A stretch of DNA of 64,000 nucleotides from Prevotella communis. GTDB lineage: Bacteria > Bacteroidota > Bacteroidia > Bacteroidales > Bacteroidaceae. Positions 8,586-16,070 of the stretch are shown here, one piece after another. A model generated the notes under the pieces. It did no database searches, was not told where the DNA came from, and saw only the letters and a program-made list of their open reading frames with translations. The position numbers and the translations under genes were made by a program. How positions within the stretch are numbered: position 1 is the stretch's first letter; each line of letters begins with the position of its first letter. The DNA is taken from assembly GCF_022024115.1 (NCBI RefSeq), contig NZ_CP091792.1, positions 3,348,001 to 3,412,000 of the forward strand, read 5' to 3'.

Positions 8586-9830
8586 ATGAATACTACAATC
8601 AAATGCTTGTGTCTTATCACCATATCATTGGTGAGCAATCTGGTATATGCACAGAAGAAGCTCTACATACCAAAGGACTTGCAGGGTATGAATCTTAAAG
8701 CCGACACGTCGAAGTGGTCACTGAATCGGAGCATCGAGACCGATGACCTTATTTTTATGTGGGAACGGGGCTTCGGCAACGATGTAAGCAACCCACCGCA
8801 GTTGAAAGGCCACGATATGTCGTTTAATTTACTGAATCTGCGTGACCGCATTCAGACATTCTATCACTTTTTCCGTGACACACTGGGATTTGTCACCCCT
8901 CACTACCAAAGCAAGGCCGACCAACACAAGATGATGGTCATGGTGAACTACTCACTCGACGGCACAGCCTATGGTGGCACCTACGACAACTTCATCGGAG
9001 CTCTTTGGGTGGCACCCAACCGCATACAGGACACAAAGATGAACTGCATGGCCCACGAGTTGGGGCACTCTTTCCAGGCACAGATAATGGCCGACAGCAT
9101 TGGCCAGTGCTGGGGCGGTACAGGATTTTTCGAAATGGCATCACAATGGATGCTCTGGCAGGTTAACCCTGACTGGATCACTGATGAGAACTACCATTTC
9201 GAGGCATTCAAGACACTCACCCATAAAGCCTTTCTGCATATGGACAATATCTATCACTCACCTTATGTACTTCAGTGGTGGAGCGACCTTCACGGCCGTC
9301 AGTTCATTGCCGAACTATTTCGTCAGGGCGTCATAGGCGAGGATCCCGTCATGACCTACAAGCGTATGAACGGTTTATCGCAGTCAGCCTTCTGCGACGA
9401 GATATTCCGCGGATACCAGCACCTTGTGAACTTCGACTTCAACCATGCCTACAAAGAGACACGTCAGTATGCAGCTACTTTCAACACTGAGTTAGAGACC
9501 TGTTCCAATGGTTGGCTTCGTCCCAAGTCATTGCCAGAGGGCTATGGATTCAATGCCATAAAACTCGACGATCGCGTAAACCTCAATTCGCCAATCTTCC
9601 ATCTGCATCTGCGTGGCAACCAACTTCGCTATGGTTTTGTTGGCATTACTACCAATGGCGAAAGCATCTATAGCGATGTCAATGCAACATCATTCACTTC
9701 CAATGGCCAACCCCTCAAGCATCTATACCTTATTATAATGGGAGCCCCTGAACACCATGCAGATGTAATGACTCATGGAAATACGCCAGAGTATAAGCAA
9801 TATCCCTATGAGTTTCAGGTTACTGAATGA
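8586..9830 (+). CDS. Secreted HExxH zincin, DUF6055-like
   Basis: Secreted protein of 414 aa with a signal peptide ending in VYAQ (about residue 23). It has a gluzincin-type zinc site HELGH (His157, Glu158, His161) followed 22 residues later by Glu183 in FFEMASQW, giving HExxH-x21-E as in M60-like peptidases. Sequence around KLYIPKDLQG, KMMVMVNYS and the zinc site matches the larger protein at 38139-40310, placing both in what I believe is the DUF6055 group. Peptidase activity is inferred. Unlike its paralog it ends shortly after the beta-rich region and has no DUF4859 or C-terminal tail. It lies between two 90-bp direct repeats. Confidence 0.7.
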   Translation: MNTTIKCLCLITISLVSNLVYAQKKLYIPKDLQGMNLKADTSKWSLNRSIETDDLIFMWERGFGNDVSNPPQLKGHDMSFNLLNLRDRIQTFYHFFRDTLGFVTPHYQSKADQHKMMVMVNYSLDGTAYGGTYDNFIGALWVAPNRIQDTKMNCMAHELGHSFQAQIMADSIGQCWGGTGFFEMASQWMLWQVNPDWITDENYHFEAFKTLTHKAFLHMDNIYHSPYVLQWWSDLHGRQFIAELFRQGVIGEDPVMTYKRMNGLSQSAFCDEIFRGYQHLVNFDFNHAYKETRQYAATFNTELETCSNGWLRPKSLPEGYGFNAIKLDDRVNLNSPIFHLHLRGNQLRYGFVGITTNGESIYSDVNATSFTSNGQPLKHLYLIIMGAPEHHADVMTHGNTPEYKQYPYEFQVTE

Positions 9831-10097
9831 CATATTTCTCTCTTACTCTAACTGGGCGAAGAGATCGGCGGGTCTTTGATTCCGTTATTTCCAGACTGCA
9901 TTATATTTTTTACAATCCTTTCCTGAACGAAGAATGCTATTTTTTTCTGACTGATTCAAATTGCCTGTACGAGCACGAACCAGTGCTTCACGAAGTTCTT
10001 TCGCGAATTGACCTGTGATAGGCTTTCTGGGTGACTCTATTCCTAACATATTGTGTTGAAAAAAAGAGATTCCTTTTGTATTTCTCTCTTTTTTTTC
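9831..10097 (+). other. Intergenic region between zincin gene and repeat copy 2
   Basis: No gene I can support. A minus-strand frame (10049 down to 9885, with KPITGQFAKELREALVR) looks vaguely protein-like but matches nothing I recognise. The TTTG -33 element of the next promoter is at 10075-10078. Confidence 0.4.
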
Positions 10098-10187
10098 GTA
10101 ACTTTGCATGCGATGAAACACCTAAGAACCTATTTTATACTAACCATTATAGCATTTGTTATCGCATCGTGTACCGATGGCAAGCAG
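10098..10187 (+). repeat. 90-bp direct repeat, downstream copy
   Basis: Second copy of the promoter plus signal-peptide block (see 8200-8289); here it is contiguous with the intact gene, so this is probably the parental copy. TTTG 10075-10078, 20-nt spacer, TAACTTTG 10099-10106. Confidence 0.95.
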
Positions 10188-11738
10188 ATGCGCCAAAGGC
10201 TGGCCGAAGTCCAGGCCTGCAATCAGACCGACACTGTTTTCTCTTCACGCTGGCTCCCCACAGTCGATTCCCTCGTAGATTATTTCGACAGTCACGGCAC
10301 GCCCAACGAACGCTTGATGGCTCACTACCTGCAAGGCCGCGTCTATCATGATATGGGCGAGGCGCCACAGGCTATTGACTGCTATCAGCAGGCTGTAGAG
10401 CAGGTTGATACTGCGGCAGAGGATTGCGATTTTCGAACGCTAATGTCTGTTTACGGACAGATGAGTCTTCTATTTCATGCACAGTTTCTGCCTGATGACG
10501 AAATATCAGCTATTAAATCGGTAGCAGAAATAGCGCATAAGAGAAATGATGCATTTATGGAGGCAATAGCTGTTGGTCGTCTTTCAGGTCCCTATTTCCT
10601 GAAAAATGATACTGATAGTGTACTTATTGTAGAGAATCAGGCACGAGAACTTTTTCTTCAACAGGGTCACAAGGAAAATGCCGCTTTGGCCATTTCAGCC
10701 TCTATCCATATTGCCCTTAATCGTCACTGCATTCCTAAAGCAGAAGAGTTACTAGCCATCTATAGAAACGAATCAGGCTTGTTTGATAACAATGGAGAAT
10801 CTGTTATGGGTGGAGTGTACTATGTAGAAAAAGGCATCTATATGAATCTGGTTGAAGAGCTTGATTCTGCACAGCATTATTTTCATAAGGCTATTAATTA
10901 CGGACAGTACGAGGGAGGCTACAAAGGATTATTGTCTGTATACGAAAAGTTGCAAATCCCAGATTCTATTGCAAAGTATGCACGTCTCTTTGCAAATGCC
11001 AACGACTCATCATTCTTGCATGTCAATCAAGAAAGCGTGCATCGCATAAGTTCTTTATATAATTTTACTCGTCAACAGAGAATTGCAGAGGCAAAATCAC
11101 TTGAGGCATCTCGTAATCGTCAATATCTTGCAATCTCACTTTTTCTTGGCGTATTTATTTCAATACTTGCTTGCTTTTATATCTTCTGGCAGAGACATCG
11201 TAAGAAGACTGAAATGCGACATGTTGAGTTAGAGTTTCAACACCAGATAAATATGCTAGAGCAGGCAAAATATGACTTGGAAAAGCTGAAGCAGAAAGAG
11301 TATGATGCCCTCCTGACGCAGAAACAGGAAGAGATAAATGAATGGCAACAGGAGGTAGAGAAAATGCGCCAACAGACGAAACCTCAGTATATATTAGATT
11401 CCAAAATTGTTGAAACGGATATCTATCAGAGACTTCAGTTCGTTGTTGCTCACCCTGCAGAGAAGATGAAGAAAACAGACTGGACAAGACTCAATGAAAT
11501 GATTAATGAGCTTCTGCCTCATTTTGTTCATAGAATAAACGCCCTCTACCATGTCTCTGAAGAAGACTATCGCATTTGTATGCTTATCCGCCTGAATTTC
11601 TCGCTCTCTGAGATATGTATTTTAACAGGCCTAACCCCTAAGTTGTTATACAAACGTCGTAAGTTTATGTCTAAAAAGTTTTTCAGTTCTGATGAAAAAC
11701 CCGAGCTATTCGATAAAAGAATAAAAAATATTTCTTAG
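10113..11738 (+). CDS. TPR lipoprotein with membrane segment and C-terminal HTH-like domain
   Basis: 541-aa protein: lipoprotein signal peptide (lipobox IASC, Cys at about 20), an alpha-helical tetratricopeptide-like region (about 40-330), one transmembrane helix (about 353-371, LAISLFLGVFISILACFYIFW), a long Gln/Glu/Lys-rich coiled coil (about 380-445) and a C-terminal part ending in a helix-turn-helix-like segment (ICMLIRLNFSLSEICILTG). This architecture is common in Bacteroidetes and is thought to link envelope sensing to regulation; target and ligand are unknown. The -7 box ends 6 nt before the ATG, so the mRNA is almost leaderless, and the signal peptide fixes the start. A paralog lies at 57091-58653. 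Confidence 0.78.
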   Translation: MKHLRTYFILTIIAFVIASCTDGKQMRQRLAEVQACNQTDTVFSSRWLPTVDSLVDYFDSHGTPNERLMAHYLQGRVYHDMGEAPQAIDCYQQAVEQVDTAAEDCDFRTLMSVYGQMSLLFHAQFLPDDEISAIKSVAEIAHKRNDAFMEAIAVGRLSGPYFLKNDTDSVLIVENQARELFLQQGHKENAALAISASIHIALNRHCIPKAEELLAIYRNESGLFDNNGESVMGGVYYVEKGIYMNLVEELDSAQHYFHKAINYGQYEGGYKGLLSVYEKLQIPDSIAKYARLFANANDSSFLHVNQESVHRISSLYNFTRQQRIAEAKSLEASRNRQYLAISLFLGVFISILACFYIFWQRHRKKTEMRHVELEFQHQINMLEQAKYDLEKLKQKEYDALLTQKQEEINEWQQEVEKMRQQTKPQYILDSKIVETDIYQRLQFVVAHPAEKMKKTDWTRLNEMINELLPHFVHRINALYHVSEEDYRICMLIRLNFSLSEICILTGLTPKLLYKRRKFMSKKFFSSDEKPELFDKRIKNIS

Positions 11739-11834
11739 CGTAATACATTACCTAACAGCGTGTTATATAGAATAGTGGCGAAAAAAAGGAGAATATTTCT
11801 TGCTGATTTGTGTACAATTTTTCCAGATTTTGTT

Positions 11835-11842
11835 TAATTTTG
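11835..11842 (+). promoter_or_regulatory. -7 box for secreted hypothetical
   Basis: TAATTTTG on the plus strand; the nearest TTTG (11807-11810) is 24 nt upstream, longer than usual. Confidence 0.5.
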
Positions 11843-11916
11843 CCACAGATTACATAGAGTCCCACTAATAAACCTATCAAAATATGCATATTCAATAACT
11901 AAAAACTCTTAGAGCT

Positions 11917-12681
11917 ATGAAGAGAAATATAATTCTATTGTTTTCGATTTATTGCAGCATCATGGCGTATGCACAGAAAGAGTACGATTCATTCCTGAAG
12001 GAAGGAAAAGTATGGAGGATGGAATATAAACAAGTTGTCTATGAAGGAGAATCCTATCAAGACAAGATAATTATGTTGAGCGGAGATACGCTGATTGATG
12101 ATATACCCTTCAGACGCATGCTTGAAAAGAGATGGATGCGCGGAATACAAGACGAACCGAAGGATTGGAAGGCAACCTACGGGTATATAGGTGAGAAGGA
12201 TGGTAAGGTTTACTATTGGCATAATTCATATCCTACAACCCCGCAGATCGTGATGGATTTTTCATTGAATGTGGGTGATAATGTTGTAGGCTCCACAGGA
12301 GTCGTTTACGTTGTCAAAGCCGTTTCAGATACGATTCTTTCCAGGTCTGATGACAAACGGACTCGTCGTTGTATTTCTGTATCCATCAAGGACGGAGAAG
12401 ACCTCGATCGTTATTCTGACACATGGATTGAAGGTATTGGATCTATCAAAGGCGGAATTACAGGAATTGAAGGCACTTTTGTGGCAGGTGCTTTCCCAAA
12501 GTTACTACTCTGTGAAGACAACGACATATGTATTTATAATACTGAAGATGATTTGCGGAGCGCAATCCATCATGGTTTGAATAATAAAAACGGTGATACC
12601 TATTTCCAATTAAATGGATTGCCTGTAATCCGATCCACTCATGGCATATACGTAAAGGATGGAAAGAAAGTGGTAAGATAA
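11917..12681 (+). CDS. Secreted hypothetical protein with NGRK-type tail
   Basis: 254 aa with a signal peptide (cleavage after AYAQ, about residue 20). I recognise no domain. The C-terminus, GLPVIRSTHGIYVKDGKKVV, resembles the last part of the C-terminal tails of secreted Prevotella proteins (GLYI.NGRK.V) seen also at the ends of the proteins at 38139 and 40380, hinting at surface export or attachment; this is inference. Single gene with its own terminator, immediately left of the repeat carrying the IS66 insertion. Confidence 0.65.
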   Translation: MKRNIILLFSIYCSIMAYAQKEYDSFLKEGKVWRMEYKQVVYEGESYQDKIIMLSGDTLIDDIPFRRMLEKRWMRGIQDEPKDWKATYGYIGEKDGKVYYWHNSYPTTPQIVMDFSLNVGDNVVGSTGVVYVVKAVSDTILSRSDDKRTRRCISVSIKDGEDLDRYSDTWIEGIGSIKGGITGIEGTFVAGAFPKLLLCEDNDICIYNTEDDLRSAIHHGLNNKNGDTYFQLNGLPVIRSTHGIYVKDGKKVVR

Positions 12682-12709
12682 GGACAAAAGAAACTGAAAC
12701 TACATAAGC

Positions 12710-12753
12710 AAACGACCGAGGCTGTCATCACTGATGATCTCGGTCGTTTTTTT
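12710..12753 (+). terminator. Rho-independent terminator
   Basis: Stem AACGACCGAG / CTCGGTCGTT followed by seven Ts, downstream of the secreted hypothetical gene. Confidence 0.9.
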
Positions 12754-12774
12754 GACGTTTTTTGAAACAACCCT

Positions 12775-12905
12775 CACACCCCACCCAATCGCAGAAAAAG
12801 CCTTTATACAAAAGGAAATCGGAGGGGTTAGTGTTATGCTAACAGTAACCCCAACACTCCCCCCAACACTAACCCCAACACTACACCCTCGTTATTCGGG
12901 ACATC
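12775..12905 (+). repeat. Dispersed intergenic repeat, copy 1 (left part, split by IS66)
   Basis: Matches 51600-51720 and 55723-55860: CACCCCACCCAATC, then a CCTTTATA...AAAAGGA mini-palindrome, GGAGGGGTTAGTGTT, GCTAACAGTAACCCC and a run of CCCCAACACTAA-like 12-bp units. Copy 1 continues CCCTCGTTATTCGGGACATC into the IS66 target site, parallel to CCCTCGTCATTCAGGCCATC in the 55-kb copy. No coding capacity. Confidence 0.85.
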
Positions 12906-12927
12906 GTAAGCGTATCCGCTTTGACGT

Positions 12928-12959
12928 CTTGACTCGTATCCCAAAAGTCGGTACCTTTG
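12928..12959 (+). promoter_or_regulatory. IS66 tnpA promoter
   Basis: CTTG (12928-12931, inside the left inverted repeat), 20-nt spacer, TACCTTTG (12952-12959). Transcription would begin near 12963, which excludes the in-frame ATG at 12957 and supports 12987. Confidence 0.75.
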
Positions 12960-12986
12960 CATATTCATTTTAACAGATATGCAAAT

Positions 12987-13406
12987 ATGGAATTACAGAC
13001 AGCCGATGCCCGTCATGAGAAGACCTGGCATCAATTTCTTTCAGAATTAGAGAAGCAGCCTCGCTTGCGCCTTGCAGCATATCTTCGTTCTGTCCACGTA
13101 AAGCAACGATGTTTCGAGAAGTGGCTTTACGGTCGTGGCTACAGTGTGCACGATGCGAAGAGCCGCGTTCTCAAGTTTCGTAATGAGTCAGACACGTTGG
13201 ATCCATCTATGTCGTCAGCACCATCGATTCTTCCAGTCCGTCTGGCATCTGAACCAGATGTTCCCATCCGTCCTTGTGACCTTCTTACGGGTATCAGCCT
13301 GACACTTCCTGACGGGACGATGATCAATATTCGTCGCGGAAGTGCCGATGCAGTCGTTTCATTCCTTAAACTTTATTCCGGGGAGGGCGTGCCATGTTCG
13401 GATTAG
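12987..13406 (+). CDS. tnpA: IS66 accessory protein TnpA
   Basis: 139-aa first ORF of the IS66 element. It has the family's helix-turn-helix-like N-terminus and the short conserved segment near the end (SLTLPDGTMINIRRGSADAV) typical of IS66 OrfA proteins. Required with TnpB and TnpC for IS66 transposition in studied relatives; its own biochemical role is unclear. The start at 12987 (MELQTADARH) lies below the promoter. Overlaps tnpB by 13 nt, suggesting coupling. Confidence 0.85.
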   Translation: MELQTADARHEKTWHQFLSELEKQPRLRLAAYLRSVHVKQRCFEKWLYGRGYSVHDAKSRVLKFRNESDTLDPSMSSAPSILPVRLASEPDVPIRPCDLLTGISLTLPDGTMINIRRGSADAVVSFLKLYSGEGVPCSD

Positions 13407-13777
13407 AGGAAAGCAGACAGTATTATGTGTGCCAGCGCTATGTGCGGATGAACATGGGCATCAACGGATTGTCAAAAATTGTAAGTAATGAACTGAGACG
13501 CCCGCTCTTGAACGGCGATGTTTTTATCTTCTTTGGCAAGAACCGCCAGATGGTGAAGCTGCTTTGCTGGGATGGTGACGGTTTCCTGCTTTATCAGAAG
13601 CGATTAGAGAAAGGGACTTTTGAGCTACCCCGTTTCAGGCCTGACCAGAAGGCCGTAGAGATGTCCTACAGGACACTTTCTGCCATTATGCGGGGCGTGA
13701 GCCTCCGAAGCGTCAGATATCGCAGGAGACTGAGAATTGACAACTTTGCGGTTTCGCAAATAGCTGACTATCAGTAA
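13394..13777 (+). CDS. tnpB: IS66 accessory protein TnpB (Orf2 family)
   Basis: 127-aa protein of the IS66 Orf2/TnpB family. The core GDVFIFFGKNRQMVKLLCWD, followed by a GFLLYQKRLEKGTFELPR stretch, is the family hallmark. Its start overlaps the tnpA end by 13 nt. Full-length compared with IS66 relatives (about 115-130 aa). Role in transposition is accessory and unresolved. Confidence 0.92.
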   Translation: MFGLEESRQYYVCQRYVRMNMGINGLSKIVSNELRRPLLNGDVFIFFGKNRQMVKLLCWDGDGFLLYQKRLEKGTFELPRFRPDQKAVEMSYRTLSAIMRGVSLRSVRYRRRLRIDNFAVSQIADYQ

Positions 13778-13807
13778 AATAAACAAAAAAAAATAGTATG
13801 TTTTTTC

Positions 13808-13839
13808 TTTGGTAATCTCGTTCCTTTTTTGTACCTTTG
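13808..13839 (+). promoter_or_regulatory. Internal promoter in front of tnpC
   Basis: TTTG (13808-13811), 20-nt spacer, TACCTTTG (13832-13839): a perfect consensus lying in the tnpB-tnpC gap. The box ends only 4 nt before the tnpC ATG, implying an almost leaderless tnpC mRNA or use of the later ATG at 13868. Confidence 0.75.
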
Positions 13840-13843
13840 TAAT

Positions 13844-15403
13844 ATGAAAAAGGACGAGATTATCAGTATGCTCCAGCAGCAGAATGCCTTCCTGCAGCAA
13901 CAGCTTAGGGAGGCAAATGACCGTCTTGAAGAAGCCAACCGTAAGGTGGATGAGCTTTTCAAGAAGGTGTCATCGCTGGAGGAACTGCTCATCCGGAAGA
14001 ATCAGGAGGAGAAGAAACAGCGTAATGTCATCAAGGGACTGACGAAGATACAGCAGAACAAATCGGAGAGACAGACTCCGTCCGTGTCGGCATCAAGTAC
14101 CACTTCTCCAGACTCAAACAGTCAGCAGTCTGATTCCGCCCCGAAGCCGAGGGCAAGGACCAACTATGGAGCTAGACGCAAGGATCACTATGAGGTGGAG
14201 GTCGAGGAGGAGGACGTCTATCCTACAGATTCATGCTTCGATGAGATGAAAGCACGTCTGATAGATACTCACGACGTGGTACGCTACATCCTTGTACCCA
14301 TGCGCTTCATCAAGAAGGTATATCACGTACGTATCTATACCCAGGACGGAGCCGTCATGGAGGGAAAGGCTCCTGTAGCTCCCCTGCTGGGCTCGAACTA
14401 CGACGGTTCCTTCATCGCAGGCATCGCCCAGCTGCGCTACATCTACTCCATGCCTGTGGAGCGTATCGTCAAGTACTTTACGGAGAACGGTTTCGATATG
14501 GACAAGGGTACTGCTCACGGACTGTTGCGCAAGACGGAAGGCGTCTTCGAGAACCTGTACAAGGCGATGGGGCTGGCAGTCAAGGAAGACGACTATCTGG
14601 CAGGCGACGAGACTTATCATCGCGTACTTGTCAAGGTGCCTGGCGGAAAGGGCTCGAAGAAAGGATACATCTGGGTAGTGACAGCCATGCACACAGGACT
14701 GGTCTATTATTTTTATCACGACGGATCAAGAGGACAGGATGTCATCCTTAACTATATAGGCGACTATGGAGGAACCTTCCAGTCAGACGGATTCTATCCC
14801 TACAGGAAGATGGCTGCAAAACTTACGAGACTCTCCTGCCTACAGCATGTGAAGAGGAAATTTCTCGACTGCGATGATGACGGTGAGGCACAGACTATAG
14901 TCAGGCTTATAAACGAGCTTTACCAAATGGAGCATCATCATAGGATTGAGACAGACGGCTGGACGGTAGAGAAAAACCTCCGCTGGAGACAGAAGTATGC
15001 CCCCAAGATACTGAAAGAGATACGCAAGAGGCTTGACCGGATGGCGGCAGACCCTGAGATGCTGCCCAAGTCGGACAAGTATATTGCCGTGCACTATATG
15101 CTCAACGAATGGGAAGCCATCGGAAATATCTTCACCAGGGGAGACTATCATTTGGACAACAACCTCGTTGAGAGACTCAACAGGTACATATCGCTCTCAA
15201 GGAGAAACTCGCTCTTCTTCGGATCACACAAAGGAGCCCAGCGTGCTGCCATGTTTTATTCGCTGGCATGCTCTTGTAGACTCAACAAGATTAATTTCTT
15301 CGAGTACATCTCAGATGTCATCAACAGGGCAGCGCTGATGCAGCCAAACACCGATATCAGGGAATACAGAGCCCTGCTGCCAGACAAATGGAAAGACTTA
15401 TAG
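13844..15403 (+). CDS. tnpC: IS66 transposase TnpC (DDE)
   Basis: 519-aa DDE transposase. N-terminal coiled coil of heptads (QQQNAFLQQQLREANDRL, about residues 10-50), a low-complexity Ser/Gln linker (about 75-105), a middle region and the IS66 catalytic core. Likely catalytic acids: Asp in LAGDETYHR, Asp in FQSDGFYPY, Glu in NNLVERLNR, followed by the family signature SRRNSLFFGSHKGA. The canonical four-cysteine zinc finger is poorly developed: I see DSCFDEMK but no CxxC pair. The start at 13844 (MKKDEIISML) is preferred over the in-frame ATG at 13829, which is upstream of the transcription start. Complete to the right end of the element. Confidence 0.93.
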   Translation: MKKDEIISMLQQQNAFLQQQLREANDRLEEANRKVDELFKKVSSLEELLIRKNQEEKKQRNVIKGLTKIQQNKSERQTPSVSASSTTSPDSNSQQSDSAPKPRARTNYGARRKDHYEVEVEEEDVYPTDSCFDEMKARLIDTHDVVRYILVPMRFIKKVYHVRIYTQDGAVMEGKAPVAPLLGSNYDGSFIAGIAQLRYIYSMPVERIVKYFTENGFDMDKGTAHGLLRKTEGVFENLYKAMGLAVKEDDYLAGDETYHRVLVKVPGGKGSKKGYIWVVTAMHTGLVYYFYHDGSRGQDVILNYIGDYGGTFQSDGFYPYRKMAAKLTRLSCLQHVKRKFLDCDDDGEAQTIVRLINELYQMEHHHRIETDGWTVEKNLRWRQKYAPKILKEIRKRLDRMAADPEMLPKSDKYIAVHYMLNEWEAIGNIFTRGDYHLDNNLVERLNRYISLSRRNSLFFGSHKGAQRAAMFYSLACSCRLNKINFFEYISDVINRAALMQPNTDIREYRALLPDKWKDL

Positions 15404-15433
15404 TCTGCAAGGCGTCAGAGCGGATACGCTTAC

Positions 15434-15560
15434 GGGACATCTTGGGGAGCAATCCATCTGGGTGGGGTGTTAGGGGGAGTGTTGGGTGGGGTGTTAGGGG
15501 GAGTGATGAAGCAACACCCCACCTAGCGCAAACACAGTATTTATCGCGGTTGCCGAAGTT
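15434..15560 (+). repeat. Dispersed repeat copy 1, right part, with GGGGTGTTAGGGGG units
   Basis: Sequence resuming after the IS66 target duplication (CTTGGGGAGCAA, compare CTTGAGGAGCAA at 55857). It contains two tandem copies of GGGTGGGGTGTTAGGGGGAG, the reverse complement type of the CCCCAACACT units left of the element, so the original locus was roughly palindromic. Confidence 0.7.
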
Positions 15561-15583
15561 TTCATGCTAAAAGGTGGAGTCTC

Positions 15584-15632
15584 GATGAGCAACTCGTTGT
15601 TTTGCTGATAGAGAAACGACGAGTTGCTCATC
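15584..15632. repeat. 14-bp perfect inverted repeat (hairpin)
   Basis: GATGAGCAACTCGT (15584-15597) and ACGAGTTGCTCATC (15619-15632), 21-nt loop containing GAGAAACG. The reverse complement shares about 30 bp with 55863-55892 (GAGCAACTCGTCGTTTCTCT onward), linking this locus to the 55-kb repeat region. Confidence 0.85.
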
Positions 15633-15750
15633 AAGATGCTCTAAAACGGAGAATGTAATTTCTTTTTACTACTTAAATTGCGTCGGGATTTCTTGCTAAA
15701 TCAATAATAATTTTGAGCTGATTCATTTGATGATTTGAATTAGCTCAAAT

Positions 15751-15794
15751 CATGAAATGAGTTAACTCAAATCATGAAATGAGTTAACTCAAAT
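15751..15794 (+). repeat. 22-bp tandem repeat x2
   Basis: CATGAAATGAGTTAACTCAAAT twice without mismatch, preceded by a partial unit (GAATTAGCTCAAAT). Each unit holds the palindrome GAGTTAACTC. The surrounding stretch 15633-15977 is otherwise AT-rich and gene-free. An operator or structural role is possible but unproven. Confidence 0.85.
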
Positions 15795-15977
15795 TTTTAG
15801 GGCCATTTTTGTGCAATATAGTCCTATCAGCAAGAAAATGGAGCCAAAGTGATTTGTCAAGAAAACTTATTCAGTACACGTCAAGTTGCTACCCCAAACT
15901 CATTGAGATAGAAACCAGCGTATCCGACTACCTTTTTCCGAAAAAGATAGCATAAAAAAGGATTTTTTTTACATTTA

Positions 15978-16009
15978 CTTGCTCATTTCATAATAAATAT
16001 GTACCTTTG
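15978..16009 (+). promoter_or_regulatory. Promoter of DASS transporter
   Basis: CTTG (15978-15981), 20-nt spacer, TACCTTTG (16002-16009), about 60 nt before the ATG at 16071. Confidence 0.8.
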
Positions 16010-16070
16010 CGCACAATTTTGGAAAAAGGGAACAATCATAACTGCCAAATAACACTAAAAATAAAATAAC

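Larger units (their letters stand above)
12906..15433 (+). mobile_element. IS66-family insertion sequence, apparently intact
   Basis: 2528-bp element bounded by 26-bp terminal inverted repeats starting GTAAGCG (12906-12931 and 15408-15433, 24 of 26 matching), typical of IS66. It is flanked by an exact 8-bp duplication GGGACATC (12898-12905 and 15434-15441), the IS66 target-duplication length. It holds the three usual genes tnpA, tnpB and tnpC, all open. The exact duplication and open frames suggest recent insertion. The host site is a dispersed repeat, so this is a nested insertion. Confidence 0.97.

Noticed and set aside
9885..10121. Minus-strand ORF of 78 codons over the gap before the second 90-bp repeat
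   Set aside because: Its start overlaps the promoter and start of the TPR gene and nothing in it matches a family I know; kept only as a note.
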